Notes: generated by a model from the letters alone, not told the origin. A DNA stretch of 64,000 nucleotides from Arcobacter nitrofigilis DSM 7299 (GCF_000092245.1 NC_014166.1:3100001-3164000), one strand, 5' to 3'; shown: positions 1 to 9,373, numbered from the stretch's first letter. Numbers and translations: made by a program.

Positions 1-345
1 ATTTTAGTTTTTGGGATTCAAGCTTTTTCTATCTTTATACTTATTTTTGATACACCAAGTTTTGCACTATTTATTTCTGTATTCTTTTTCGCAATATCTG
101 TATGGAGTGTGCCTACAATGATTACGATGCTTTGTACTGAGTTCTTTGGGCTTAAAAAGACTGCACAAGTATTTTCTTTAGTAACTCTTCTTTTTGCTCT
201 AGGACAGATTATAGGTCCTATTGCAGCTGGATATATCCACGATACTTTTAAAACTTATGATTATGTATTTCTTATGACATTTGTATTAAGTTTTTTAGGA
301 TTTATTTCTTCTATTATTTTTTCATATAAGAAAATCACAATCTAA
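1..345 (+). CDS. MFS transporter, C-terminal part (5' end outside window)
   Basis: The frame is open from base 1 and ends at TAA 343-345, so only the last 114 residues are present. They contain about four hydrophobic segments with a glycine-rich turn (GQIIGPIAAGYIHD) typical of the last helices of major facilitator superfamily carriers. The pattern 'SVPTM...FFGL...ALGQIIGP' resembles the YbfB/YjiJ branch, but the substrate cannot be told from this fragment. It acts in the inner membrane. The gene is followed by a strong hairpin terminator shared with the convergent aldehyde dehydrogenase operon. The family call is firm and the subfamily tentative. Confidence 0.75.
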   Translation: MLVFGIQAFSIFILIFDTPSFALFISVFFFAISVWSVPTMITMLCTEFFGLKKTAQVFSLVTLLFALGQIIGPIAAGYIHDTFKTYDYVFLMTFVLSFLGFISSIIFSYKKITI

Positions 346-355
346 AAGAAGCCAT

Positions 356-395
356 AAAAAAAGGGGAGAAACAATAAAGCCTCTCCCCTTCTTAT
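356..395. terminator. Bidirectional rho-independent terminator
   Basis: The 9-bp perfect stem AAGGGGAGA (361-369) / TCTCCCCTT (382-390) has an A-run on its left and a T-rich stretch on its right. It sits between two convergent genes and can end transcription from both sides. Confidence 0.85.
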
Positions 396-412
396 TTAGA
401 TTATAGCTCTTC

Positions 413-1807
413 TTATAATACTGGTGATTTGATTACCATCATTTTTTGGTTTGTCATCTCTTCCATACTATAATGTATTCCACCTAATCCTAATCCTGAA
501 GCTTTAGCTCCTCCAAACGGCATCCAATCTACTCTAAATGCTGTATGATCATTTACCATTATTGCTGTTCCATTTATTCTTTTTACTGCTTTTAATGCTG
601 TATCTATATTTTTTGTAAACACTGCTGCTTGGAAAGACACATCTAAAGAGTTCGCTCTATCGAATGCTTCTTCTATATCTGAGTAAGAATAAATTACTAC
701 TACTGGTCCGAATATCTCTTTTTGAGAAATAATTGCATCATCACTTGGGTTTAGAATTACTGTTGCTTCAAAGCAAGAATCTGAAATTCTTTTACCACCA
801 GTTAATATTTTTCCACCTTTTGCAACTGCATCATTTACCCATTCTTCTACTCTATTTACTTCATTATGGTTAATTAGTGGTCCTACTTCTGTTTTAGGGT
901 CTAATTGATCACCTACTACTAATTTAGATGCATAATCAGAAAGTTTAGAAGATACTTCATCACAAATTGATTCATGTACATATACTCTTTGCACAGAAAC
1001 ACAAACTTGTCCTGCGTGATAGAATCCACCTTTTCCTAAGTCTGGAATCATTGCATCGATATCTGCATCTGGTTCAACAATTACAGGGGCAACTCCACCA
1101 TGTTCTAAAGCAACTCTTGTTCCATTTGCCACTTTAGATTTTAGGTACCAACCAACAGCACCAGAACCAATAAATGTTAGGAAATCTACTTTAGGAGAAG
1201 TTGCAAGCAGTTCTCCTCCATGTCTATCACAAACTACAGCTTGTGCCCATCCTTTTGGAAGTCCTGCTTCTTCTAGAATTTCTACTAATCTTATTGCACT
1301 CATTGGAGTTTGAGTTGCTGGTTTGATTACTACTGGGCATCCTACTGCGATTGCTGGGATTACTTGGTGAACCGCTAGGTTAAATGGGTGATTAAATGCT
1401 GATATTGCTGCTACCACTCCTATTGGTTCTCTGAATGTATATGCCATTCTATTTGCACTTGAAGCTGTATGACCCATTGCCACTTCTTTACCTTCTAGTG
1501 CTCCTAGGGCTTCAATAGATAGTTTTATACCGTTGATTGCTCTATTTATTTCAACTTTAGAATCTACATATGGCTTCCCACCTTCACTTGCACATAGAAT
1601 TGTTAATTCTTCTATTTGCGAAGACATGATTTCTGCCACTTTCTCTAAAATCTCTATTCTTTTATATTTTGGTAAGGCATTCTTATGATCTAAAAAAGTC
1701 GCACTTGCCAAATCTATTGCTGCTTGTACTTCTTCTTCACTATTAAATGGTACATTCCCTACTACTCTTCCATCAAACGGCGATGTTACTTCTATTGTTT
1801 TACTCAT
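413..1807 (-). CDS. NAD(P)-dependent aldehyde dehydrogenase family protein
   Basis: At 464 residues this is a standard-length soluble aldehyde dehydrogenase that oxidises an aldehyde to the acid. The active-site cysteine is C269 in GQVCVSVQRV and the general-base glutamate is E235 in LEHGG, with the usual ~34-residue spacing. The N-terminal 'TSPFDGRVVG' and the cofactor segment 'PATQTP' also fit. ATG at 1807 is preceded by AAGGAGA inside the end of the upstream gene, and one base separates the two genes, so they form an operon with the thiamine-diphosphate enzyme. That pairing suggests a decarboxylase/ligase step followed by aldehyde oxidation. The sequence resembles lactaldehyde/sulfoacetaldehyde-type members, but the substrate is not resolvable. 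Confidence 0.88.
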   Translation of the reverse strand: MSKTIEVTSPFDGRVVGNVPFNSEEEVQAAIDLASATFLDHKNALPKYKRIEILEKVAEIMSSQIEELTILCASEGGKPYVDSKVEINRAINGIKLSIEALGALEGKEVAMGHTASSANRMAYTFREPIGVVAAISAFNHPFNLAVHQVIPAIAVGCPVVIKPATQTPMSAIRLVEILEEAGLPKGWAQAVVCDRHGGELLATSPKVDFLTFIGSGAVGWYLKSKVANGTRVALEHGGVAPVIVEPDADIDAMIPDLGKGGFYHAGQVCVSVQRVYVHESICDEVSSKLSDYASKLVVGDQLDPKTEVGPLINHNEVNRVEEWVNDAVAKGGKILTGGKRISDSCFEATVILNPSDDAIISQKEIFGPVVVIYSYSDIEEAFDRANSLDVSFQAAVFTKNIDTALKAVKRINGTAIMVNDHTAFRVDWMPFGGAKASGLGLGGIHYSMEEMTNQKMMVIKSPVL

Positions 1808-1808
1808 T

Positions 1809-3464
1809 CTATTCTCCTTCTAATAATGTTTCTGCATTTTTCACAAGATCATTTAATATAGCATGATTTAATGAATAGTCAACAGCTAAATCTATTAAAT
1901 GAACACCTTTAGAATTTACACATTTTTCTAATGTTTCAGTAAACTCTTCACAAGATGTTGGTCTGTGTCCAATTGCACCATAACTCTCTGCATATTTTAC
2001 AAAATCTGGATTGTCATAGTCAAGTCCAAATGTTTCAAATCCCATACCTGTTTGTTTCCATTTAATCATTCCAAATGCATTATCATTTAAAATTACTACT
2101 GTAATATCAAGACCAAGTCTTACCGCTGTTTCAAGCTCTTGTGAATTCATCATAAATCCACCATCACCACAAACTGCAACTACTTTTCTCTCAGGATGAA
2201 CCATTTTAGCTGTCATTGCTGATGGAAGACCAGCTCCCATAGTAGCTAAGGCATTATCTAATAATACTGTATTTGGTCTAGCTGCTTTATAATTTCTTGC
2301 AAACCAGATTTTATATACACCATTATCTAGTGTTAAAATATCTTCAGGTGCTAAAATATCTCTAATAGTTTTTACAGCTCTTTGAGGTAAAATAGGGAAT
2401 CTCATATCACCAAAATATTTAGTTAATCTAACATTGATAGTTCTAATAACTGTTTTATAAAAATCAAAATCCCAATGATCTTGTGGAGATAAAGCTCTAT
2501 TTAAATCTGTAACACTTCCTGCAATATCACCAACAACATCTAAATGAGGGAAATATGTATCATCAACTTCTGATGGAGAGAAGTTTAGGTGAATAACTTT
2601 ACAAGCATCCGGACCTTCTTCCATAAAAAATGGTGGTTTTTCAATAACATCATGCCCAACATTGATAATTAAATCAGCTGTTGAAATAGCAGCGTGAATA
2701 AAGTCATCAGCTGAAAGTGCAGCAGTTCCTAAACATAATTTGTGATTATCATCAACCACACCTTTACCCATTTGAGTAGTAAAGAATGGAATTCCTGTAT
2801 CATTAATAAAATCAGTTAAGGCATCACCTATTCTATTTCTGTTTGCCCCCGCTCCAATTAAAACCAATGGTTTTTTTGCAGATTCTATCATTCTAACTGC
2901 TTGTAAAATAGTAGTTTTATCAGCATATGGATATCTTACAGCTCTTACTGGGTAAACGTGATCTCCAGCCTCTTCTTCTGCGATATCTTCAGGTAATTCA
3001 ATATGAACTGCACCTGGTCTTTCTGCTGTTGCTACTTTAAATGCTTCTCTTACCATTGATGGAATATTATTTCCATTTACAACTTGTTTAGCATATTTAG
3101 TCATTGGTCTCATCATACCAACGATATCAATAATTTGAAATCTACCTTGTTTAGATTTTTTAATTGGTTTTTGTCCAGTAATCATCATCATTGGCATTCC
3201 ACCAAGTTGAGCATAAGCTGCTGCTGTTGCAAAGTTAGTAGCTCCAGGGCCAAGAGTAGAGATACAAACTCCAACTTTTCCTGTTAATCTACCATAAGTT
3301 GCAGCCATGAATCCTGCCCCTTGCTCATGCCTTGTTAAAACTAATTTAATGTTAGATTTTCTTAGTGATTCTAAAAAATCTAAATTTTCTTCACCAGGTA
3401 TTCCAAATATGTACTCAACGCCTTCATTTTCTAAGGCTTTTACAAATAAATCAGATGCCTTCAT
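1809..3464 (-). CDS. Thiamine-diphosphate-dependent enzyme, acetolactate synthase large-subunit-like
   Basis: This 551-residue protein has the three-domain layout of acetolactate synthase/pyruvate oxidase-like enzymes. The catalytic glutamate is E47 in RHEQGAGFMAA, and the C-terminal ThDP/Mg motif runs from 'GDGGFM' to 'LNDNAFG'. No small regulatory subunit lies nearby, which fits a catabolic (AlsS-like) or specialised ligase/decarboxylase rather than branched-chain IlvB. ATG 3464 is preceded by AAGGGA. It is the first gene of an operon with the aldehyde dehydrogenase. Annotation as 'acetolactate synthase' is by family; the aldehyde dehydrogenase partner leaves open a different alpha-keto acid substrate. 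Confidence 0.82.
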   Translation of the reverse strand: MKASDLFVKALENEGVEYIFGIPGEENLDFLESLRKSNIKLVLTRHEQGAGFMAATYGRLTGKVGVCISTLGPGATNFATAAAYAQLGGMPMMMITGQKPIKKSKQGRFQIIDIVGMMRPMTKYAKQVVNGNNIPSMVREAFKVATAERPGAVHIELPEDIAEEEAGDHVYPVRAVRYPYADKTTILQAVRMIESAKKPLVLIGAGANRNRIGDALTDFINDTGIPFFTTQMGKGVVDDNHKLCLGTAALSADDFIHAAISTADLIINVGHDVIEKPPFFMEEGPDACKVIHLNFSPSEVDDTYFPHLDVVGDIAGSVTDLNRALSPQDHWDFDFYKTVIRTINVRLTKYFGDMRFPILPQRAVKTIRDILAPEDILTLDNGVYKIWFARNYKAARPNTVLLDNALATMGAGLPSAMTAKMVHPERKVVAVCGDGGFMMNSQELETAVRLGLDITVVILNDNAFGMIKWKQTGMGFETFGLDYDNPDFVKYAESYGAIGHRPTSCEEFTETLEKCVNSKGVHLIDLAVDYSLNHAILNDLVKNAETLLEGE

Positions 3465-3758
3465 TTTTTTCCCTTTGTTTTGTTTAATAAAAATTTTATT
3501 TTGATAAGTTTCTCACAACTTACGTTTGAAATGTCTTAAAATCAAGTTTTCCCTATATCGAATAAAAAAAAATTTGTTTTAGTTCTATTATTACACACTT
3601 TTTCAAAAAACCAATATTATAGTTACATTAAAATAAATAATTAAATTTAAATCTCTGCATAAATTAAGGTTTTATACGGTCCTATTTTAATATTTTATCC
3701 TTATTTTTTATTTAGTTTTTTAATGTAAAATTCTTAAAAAAGTTTAGGAAAATAATAG
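3465..3758. promoter_or_regulatory. Divergent intergenic region
   Basis: This gene-free AT-rich stretch of about 290 bases lies between the divergent ThDP enzyme and phosphatase genes. It must hold both promoters. I see no convincing -35/-10 pair, strong hairpin or repeat, only long A/T runs. Confidence 0.5.
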
Positions 3759-4412
3759 ATGAAATCTCTAATTTTTGATTTAGATGGTACCTTAATAAAT
3801 TCTCTTTTAGATATAGCACTTAGCATGAATAAAGTTTTAGAAAAACATGGTTATGCAAGTCATGAGATTGACAAATATAACCATTTTGTTGGGGATGGTG
3901 CTTTAGTTTTAGTAAAAAATGCTATGCCAAAAGATGCAACAGAAAATGAAATTAAAGTAGCACTAAAAAGTTTCATAGAAATTTATGAACAAAATACTCA
4001 CAATAATACTTTTGCTTATGAGGGTATTTATGAAATGTTAGAAAAATTAGAAAGGCTTAAAATTAAAAAAGCGATTTTATCTAACAAACCACACAAATTT
4101 ACTTTAAAATATATGGAAAATCTATTTAATAATTTTCATTTTCAAGAGATTCATGGACAAAAAGTTGATGTTCCCAAAAAACCAGATCCTACAATGGCTA
4201 TAGAAATTGCTACAAAACTAAACACAAAAATTGAAGATATGATTTTTGTAGGAGATACAGCAACAGATATGAAAACAGCCAAAAATGCAGGGATGATTGC
4301 AGTTGGCGTAGAATGGGGATTTAGAACGGTTGAAGAGTTACTTGAAAATGGGGCAGATTTTATAGTAAAAACTCCACAAGATATAATAGAAATATTAAAC
4401 AAACTAAAATAA
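3759..4412 (+). CDS. gph: HAD-family phosphoglycolate phosphatase
   Basis: This 217-residue haloacid-dehalogenase-like hydrolase has the nucleophile motif DLDGT (residues 7-11) at the very N-terminus. It has motif II in 'AILSNK', a lysine in the 'KKPDP' loop, and the acidic motif IV 'GDTATDMKTAKNAGM'. This combination and length match phosphoglycolate phosphatase (Gph), which removes 2-phosphoglycolate. ATG 3759 follows a weak AGGA-type site. It converges on the DUF4405 gene with a 9-bp gap. Related HAD phosphatases such as PPase-like PpaX share these motifs, so the exact substrate is inferred. Confidence 0.82.
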   Translation: MKSLIFDLDGTLINSLLDIALSMNKVLEKHGYASHEIDKYNHFVGDGALVLVKNAMPKDATENEIKVALKSFIEIYEQNTHNNTFAYEGIYEMLEKLERLKIKKAILSNKPHKFTLKYMENLFNNFHFQEIHGQKVDVPKKPDPTMAIEIATKLNTKIEDMIFVGDTATDMKTAKNAGMIAVGVEWGFRTVEELLENGADFIVKTPQDIIEILNKLK

Positions 4413-4421
4413 GCCAAAAGC

Positions 4422-5237
4422 TTATTCTGGTTTTTTATATCCTAAGTTCTCTATAACATCCATGGGACTCATATTATATTTTTCTGCCACTTCTCTAAAC
4501 TTTTCATCTTCTTTTGCCTCAATTCCCAAAGCTTTTAATTTTGAAATAAGCTCAACATCAGATAATCTCAAAGTTTTTGCAACTTCAGTTATAGTTTTTC
4601 TACCCATTCCTGTTAGTTGAATAGTCTCTTCTCCCGCTTTTTCAAAATTTTTTCTTAAAAGATTATAGATAAATTGAGGACTTAAGTTATTATTATCACC
4701 GATTTGATTTAGACTTTGAGTAACTTCAAATTTAATATTATTTGTTTTTAAAATTTCTTGGGTTTTTTCTAAATCATAAGCCATTTTTTTAACAAACATT
4801 TTAAGAGAAGATAATTCTGCATGGGCATAAGGAGCTGTTCCATACTCTTTTTCCCAAGAGTTTTGTACTTCTTTCCCAAAGCTTAAAAAAGAAGAAAAGG
4901 GAGGAATAAAAGAAATAGTTCCTATTAAAAAAACTATTATTATGACAAGAGAAACTAACATCTCTTTTGTAAAAACGATCATCTCTCTAGCAGTATTTCT
5001 CATATAACTAGTAAGAGGTTTCCAATTATAATAGACATGAAGTAAGGTCATCAATATAAAAAGGAGCATAAACATTGAATGAATTTGCACATAACTTTCT
5101 TTGCTTAGACCAAATAATTTCCAATTTGCCCAATTTGCAATTCTTCCAGGAGGAGAAATAAAAAGCATAATACCAGTGTAACTCATAATAATCATCACAA
5201 ACATCATTGTTAGTGAAGTAATCTTTTTCAGGTTCAT
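4422..5237 (-). CDS. DUF4405 domain-containing membrane protein
   Basis: The protein is about 271 residues when started at ATG 5237, which has AAGGAG at proper distance; an upstream ATG at 5279 lacks a site. Its N-terminal half has three to four membrane helices with histidines in the pattern of DUF4405 (cytochrome-b-like; 'QIHSMFMLLFILMTLLHVYYNW'), a family often linked to membrane redox or flavinylation systems. The C-terminal ~140 residues are soluble and helical, with two short helix-turn segments (TITEVAKTLRLS, FREVAEKYNMSPMDVIENLG) that look like DNA-binding-like or docking repeats. No redox partner is adjacent. The role is unknown. Confidence 0.72.
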   Translation of the reverse strand: MNLKKITSLTMMFVMIIMSYTGIMLFISPPGRIANWANWKLFGLSKESYVQIHSMFMLLFILMTLLHVYYNWKPLTSYMRNTAREMIVFTKEMLVSLVIIIVFLIGTISFIPPFSSFLSFGKEVQNSWEKEYGTAPYAHAELSSLKMFVKKMAYDLEKTQEILKTNNIKFEVTQSLNQIGDNNNLSPQFIYNLLRKNFEKAGEETIQLTGMGRKTITEVAKTLRLSDVELISKLKALGIEAKEDEKFREVAEKYNMSPMDVIENLGYKKPE

Positions 5238-5327
5238 AATAACTCCTTTTTCATCTGTTTTGTTGAGAGTATATAACAAAAAGAAGTAAACTAAGGCTAT
5301 TTAAGTAAAAAATAAAATAGTTTTAGA

Positions 5328-5711
5328 TTATAACTTCACTTCAAAGAATTTTTCATCAATCTTTTTATATTCAGCTACGGAACAAGTTATTTTAAGAGCA
5401 TTTTTATAATCACCAAACTCTTTTATAAATAGTTTTTGAAGATCAGTAATATTTGCAGTTCTAAAAATAAAATACCCTAGTATTTGTTTTCCCCTAGAAC
5501 CTGTTTTTTCTATACCAAAACTATCAAATTTCCACTCAACTCCTTTAGAAAATAAAAACACTTCTCCTAGTCTTTTTTCTAATTCATCTCTTACAGTATT
5601 ATTGTACTCTTTTAAATGTACGTAAAAAGCAACATTTATATTGTAATCTTCTTGTGCTAGTTTGCTTTCAAATTGTGTTTGTGGTTTTTGCACTATCTTT
5701 GTATTATCCAT
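5328..5711 (-). CDS. Hypothetical protein, 127 aa
   Basis: This soluble, charged protein has no signal peptide, membrane helix or motif that I recognise. ATG 5711 has a GAGG site upstream. It lies upstream of and codirectional with the DUF4405 gene, with a ~90-bp gap that could allow cotranscription. Codon use matches its neighbours, so it is probably a real gene. No function can be proposed. Confidence 0.65.
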   Translation of the reverse strand: MDNTKIVQKPQTQFESKLAQEDYNINVAFYVHLKEYNNTVRDELEKRLGEVFLFSKGVEWKFDSFGIEKTGSRGKQILGYFIFRTANITDLQKLFIKEFGDYKNALKITCSVAEYKKIDEKFFEVKL

Positions 5712-5856
5712 AAAAAATCCTCTATTAAATATATTTCTTATTATAATACGTTATACTTTTTTTTCTATAAAATAAGAACTTAATATTAAAAAAGAAATTT
5801 ACATAAAAGTAATTCGAAACTTTTACTTGTTATAATAATTTTCATAAGGGATTAAA

Positions 5857-8001
5857 ATGAGAATATTGTTTATGCCATTATTTATTTTATTTTATTTATC
5901 AATAAATTCAATAGCAGAACCTATTAAATTAACCAAAGATGAAAAAAACTTTATTGCTTCACATCCCATAATAAAAGTTGGGATGATGCCTGACTTTGCA
6001 CCATTTTCATATTATATAAAAAATACTCCTGTTGGCTTTGAACATGATATATTAAAGATAATCTCTAAAAGAACAGGCTTAGAATTTGAAAAAAAAATAG
6101 ATAATTGGTCAATTATCTATAATGCATTTAAAAATAAAAAAATAGATATGATTTCTAGTATTTCATATAAAGACTATCGAGTACCCTTTACTACTTTTTC
6201 AAGCTCTTATTATGACATACCTATTATGATATTTGTAAGAGATGATTTTGGAGAATATAAAGGAATAAAAAGTCTTGCAGGTAAAAAAGTGGGGGTATTA
6301 AGAGATGTTTTCTATATCAAAGAGTTAGAAAATATAGGAACAATGAATTTAGTCTATTATGATAATTATACAGAGTTAATAGAGGCTTTAGTATTTGGTA
6401 AAATTGATGCCTTGATTCAAAATCTTACAAATATAAATTATCTTATTAAAAAAAATCTATACTCAAATTTAAAACTTGCTAGTGAATTAATTCTTCCAAA
6501 TACAAAAAAAGAGGATTTGCGTTTTGGTATTCAACCTAATGAACCACTTTTAGGTTCTATTGTACAAAAAGCTCTTGATACAATAACAAAAAAAGAGAAA
6601 GAGGATTTAGTAAATAAATGGATTGGTTCAATAAAAGAGTATAAAGGTGGTCATATTGAGCTTAATAAAGAGGAAAAAGCCTACCTAAATACAAATGTTA
6701 TTAAATATTGTATAAATCCAGATGGAATGCCCCTTGAAGGACTCAATGAAAAAGGTGAGCACTCTGGAATGAGTTCTGATTATTACAATCTGTTTGAAAA
6801 AATGCTATCTGCAAAATTTGAACTTGTAAAAACAAAAAATTGGAATGAATCAATCACTTTCATAAAAGAGCATAAATGTGATATGTTGGCTCTTGGTATG
6901 GAGACAAGGGAGAGAAGAAAATATCTAAACTTTACAAGTAGTTATCTAGAAGTTCCTTTAGTAGTAGCTACAAGAGTTGATGTGCCTTTTATAAATCAAA
7001 TACTGGACTTAGAAGGTGAAAAAATTGGTATCATAAAAGGAGATGCTTTTGTAAAAATACTTAGACAAAAGTATCCCTCTTTAAATCTTGTAGAAGTAGA
7101 AGATATCAAAGAAGGCCTAGATAAAGTTAAAAATGGTGAACTCTTTGCCTACATTGATACCTTAGCAAGTATTGGGTATGAATTTCAACAAAAATATTTT
7201 GGAGAGCTAAAAATAGCAGGAAAGATATCTGAGAACTTGAAACTTTCAATTGCTGTTGTAAAAGAAGATAAAATCTTATTGGATGTTTTACAAAAAGCTG
7301 TCAATAAAATAACAAATGAGATGCACAGAGAAATCTTTAGTAAATGGGTTCCTATAAAATATCAAAAAGGTATAGACTATGATTTAGTTTGGAAAATATC
7401 TATTGGTGCCATATTATTTATTATTCTTGTTGTTTATTGGAATAGAAAAATAATAAAAACAAATAGGTTATTACAAGAAGCAAAAAAAGACATTGAAGTA
7501 AAAAATAAAGAGTTAGAAAAACTTGCAATAACAGACAAATTAACAAATTTGTATAATAGAAGAAAATTAGATGAGTTGTTACAACATGAACTAAATAGAA
7601 GTGAAAGATTTAACCATACCTTTGGTATAGCCATTTTAGATATTGACTACTTTAAAAAAGTTAATGACACTTTTGGACATCAAGCAGGAGATAAAGTTTT
7701 AATAGAGCTTTCAAATATATTAAAAACTCATATAAGAACAACAGATTTTGTGGGTAGATTTGGGGGAGAAGAGTTTGTAATAATCTGCCCAGAGTCACAA
7801 AAAGATGGGGTATATAATTTGATGGAAAGTATACGATTAGATATAGAGAATTATACTTTTAAAGATATAGGGAAGATAACTACTAGTTTTGGTGTTACCT
7901 TATCTAAAGAAAATGACACTTCTGAATCCCTTCTAAAAAGGGCAGATATAGCACTATATGAGGCGAAAAGTCTTGGAAGAAATAGAGTTGTTATTAATTA
8001 A
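5857..8001 (+). CDS. Diguanylate cyclase with two tandem periplasmic solute-binding domains
   Basis: The 714-residue protein starts with a signal peptide (about residues 1-20). Two SBP_bac_3 modules follow, at about residues 30-265 and 275-505. Each begins with the 'I K V G M/I K Y C I N P D . . P' type strand and contains the family's 'D(M/L)ISSIS' or 'DMLALGMETRERRKYLNFT' core. One membrane helix (about 510-527), a short coiled linker and a GGDEF domain come next. The active motif is GGEEF (636-640), and the inhibitory I-site RTTD lies five residues before it (627-630). It should therefore make cyclic-di-GMP in response to a periplasmic amino-acid-like ligand, with product feedback. It is followed after 12 bases by the ABM-fold gene. 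Confidence 0.9.
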   Translation: MRILFMPLFILFYLSINSIAEPIKLTKDEKNFIASHPIIKVGMMPDFAPFSYYIKNTPVGFEHDILKIISKRTGLEFEKKIDNWSIIYNAFKNKKIDMISSISYKDYRVPFTTFSSSYYDIPIMIFVRDDFGEYKGIKSLAGKKVGVLRDVFYIKELENIGTMNLVYYDNYTELIEALVFGKIDALIQNLTNINYLIKKNLYSNLKLASELILPNTKKEDLRFGIQPNEPLLGSIVQKALDTITKKEKEDLVNKWIGSIKEYKGGHIELNKEEKAYLNTNVIKYCINPDGMPLEGLNEKGEHSGMSSDYYNLFEKMLSAKFELVKTKNWNESITFIKEHKCDMLALGMETRERRKYLNFTSSYLEVPLVVATRVDVPFINQILDLEGEKIGIIKGDAFVKILRQKYPSLNLVEVEDIKEGLDKVKNGELFAYIDTLASIGYEFQQKYFGELKIAGKISENLKLSIAVVKEDKILLDVLQKAVNKITNEMHREIFSKWVPIKYQKGIDYDLVWKISIGAILFIILVVYWNRKIIKTNRLLQEAKKDIEVKNKELEKLAITDKLTNLYNRRKLDELLQHELNRSERFNHTFGIAILDIDYFKKVNDTFGHQAGDKVLIELSNILKTHIRTTDFVGRFGGEEFVIICPESQKDGVYNLMESIRLDIENYTFKDIGKITTSFGVTLSKENDTSESLLKRADIALYEAKSLGRNRVVIN

Positions 8002-8013
8002 AAAGGAGTATCT

Positions 8014-8358
8014 ATGTACGCAGTAATATTTGAAGTTTGGCCAAATAGAAATGGCAAAGAAGAGTATTTAAACATAGCCTCACAGTTAAAACTGTTTTTA
8101 GAAGAGCAAAAAGGTTTTATCTCAATAGAGAGGTTTCAAAGTCTAACAAACCAAGATAAACTCCTGAGTCTATCTTTTTGGGAAGATGAAGGGGCTATTA
8201 CTATCTGGAGAAACTTATTAGAACATAGAATCGCTCAAAAAAAAGGACGAAATGAACTTTTTGATGACTATCGTATTAGAGTTTCTGAAGTTGTTAGAGA
8301 TTATAGTATGAGTCAAAGAAATGAGATTCCCGAAGATTCAAAAGATATAAATGTATGA
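8014..8358 (+). CDS. Antibiotic biosynthesis monooxygenase (ABM) fold protein
   Basis: This 114-residue protein has the ferredoxin-like ABM pattern: N-terminal strand 'YAVIFEVWPN', then a helix, 'GFISIERFQS', 'LLSLSFWEDEGAITIWRN' and 'HRIAQKKGR'. Small ABM proteins act as haem-degrading or quinone/flavin-free oxygenases or as stress proteins; the substrate is unknown here. AAGGAG precedes ATG 8014. It closely follows the diguanylate cyclase and overlaps the next small gene by ATGA, so the three may be cotranscribed. Confidence 0.75.
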   Translation: MYAVIFEVWPNRNGKEEYLNIASQLKLFLEEQKGFISIERFQSLTNQDKLLSLSFWEDEGAITIWRNLLEHRIAQKKGRNELFDDYRIRVSEVVRDYSMSQRNEIPEDSKDINV

Positions 8359-8543
8359 ATATTGAGCAAAAGTTTTTACTAAAAGCTAAGGAAGATAGAA
8401 ATCTTGTCTGCTTTACTTATGAAAATAAAAGTTTTAAAGATGTCAAAATTTTAAAATTTGAAGAGGGTATTTTTCATACTGACTGTGGTATTTTTCAATT
8501 TGAAAAAATTAAAAAAATTGTAGTCTTAAAAAATAAATTTTAA
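8355..8543 (+). CDS. Small hypothetical protein, 62 aa
   Basis: The start overlaps the previous stop as ATGA (8355-8358), a common arrangement for translational coupling; no separate ribosome site is evident. The product is basic and beta-rich ('LVCFTYENKSFKDVKILKFEEGIFHTD' pattern in two strands) without a known motif. Its 3' end overlaps the convergent plsC gene by four bases. The coupling and neighbour-like codon use favour a real gene, but the evidence is thin. Confidence 0.45.
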   Translation: MNIEQKFLLKAKEDRNLVCFTYENKSFKDVKILKFEEGIFHTDCGIFQFEKIKKIVVLKNKF

Positions 8544-9226
8544 GACTCTTTTATAAACTGTTTTCTATAGTTTTCTTCTAAAGATGTTTTATCTTTATAC
8601 TCGATTATATGACCTATCTCAATCTGAACTTTCAAACCTTTTGTTCTATTGTTAATAGCATCATTTAAAACCTCATTTGCATTTGATTTTATATACACAG
8701 GTAAAATAGGCAATCTATTTTTTAAAGCAACTATTCTAGAACCCTCTTTAAAAGAGGATAAAGGAGTATTTTCTTTATTCCTAGTTCCTTCAGGAAAAAT
8801 ATACAAAGAGTGTCCTTGCTTTACTACTTCTTTAGTGTCTTTAAAAAATGATGCCATATTTGAAGCATCTCTATCTAATAAAACTGTTCCAGCATTTTTG
8901 GTAAATGTTCCAAAGAAAAAAGAGTTATATAGCTCTTTTTTTGCTACCCAAAAGCCATTGATTTTACTATTTTCTAAAGCTAGTTCAATTATCAAGGGGT
9001 CGATTATGCTTCTATGATTTGAGACGACTAGGTATTGTCCATCTTGTGGTATTTTTTCTTTATTTATTACTTCAACACTTATGTTTAATTTTCCTAATAA
9101 TTGTTTGGCATATTCTAATCGTAAATCAAATATTTCTTGAGAGTTTTTTACTTTTTTGAGTTTAAATCCATATTTGTTTGTAAGGTATGTGGCATAAATA
9201 GCTATTTTTATCTGTTTGAGGTTCAA
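8540..9226 (-). CDS. plsC: 1-acyl-sn-glycerol-3-phosphate acyltransferase
   Basis: This 228-residue PlsC-family acyltransferase transfers an acyl chain to lysophosphatidic acid at the membrane. The catalytic NHx4D box is NHRSIID, and the phosphate-binding FPEGTR motif follows about 75 residues later. The start codon is TTG at 9226 (complement of CAA), preceded by AGGA at good spacing; no in-frame ATG fits better. It converges on the small gene at 8355 with a 4-bp 3' overlap. The family is certain; which acyltransferase step it carries out in this organism is inferred. Confidence 0.85.
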   Translation of the reverse strand: MNLKQIKIAIYATYLTNKYGFKLKKVKNSQEIFDLRLEYAKQLLGKLNISVEVINKEKIPQDGQYLVVSNHRSIIDPLIIELALENSKINGFWVAKKELYNSFFFGTFTKNAGTVLLDRDASNMASFFKDTKEVVKQGHSLYIFPEGTRNKENTPLSSFKEGSRIVALKNRLPILPVYIKSNANEVLNDAINNRTKGLKVQIEIGHIIEYKDKTSLEENYRKQFIKES

Positions 9227-9373
9227 TAATATCCTAATTTTTTTTCCTAGTATATCCAGATGAACTTAGGTGGAGTATTGATTTAAAATTTACATTTGAC
9301 TATTAAATTAGAAGAGTGAGAGAAAAATTATAAAGTATCCAAACTTTAAACTTTTAAAAATGTTTTTATATTT

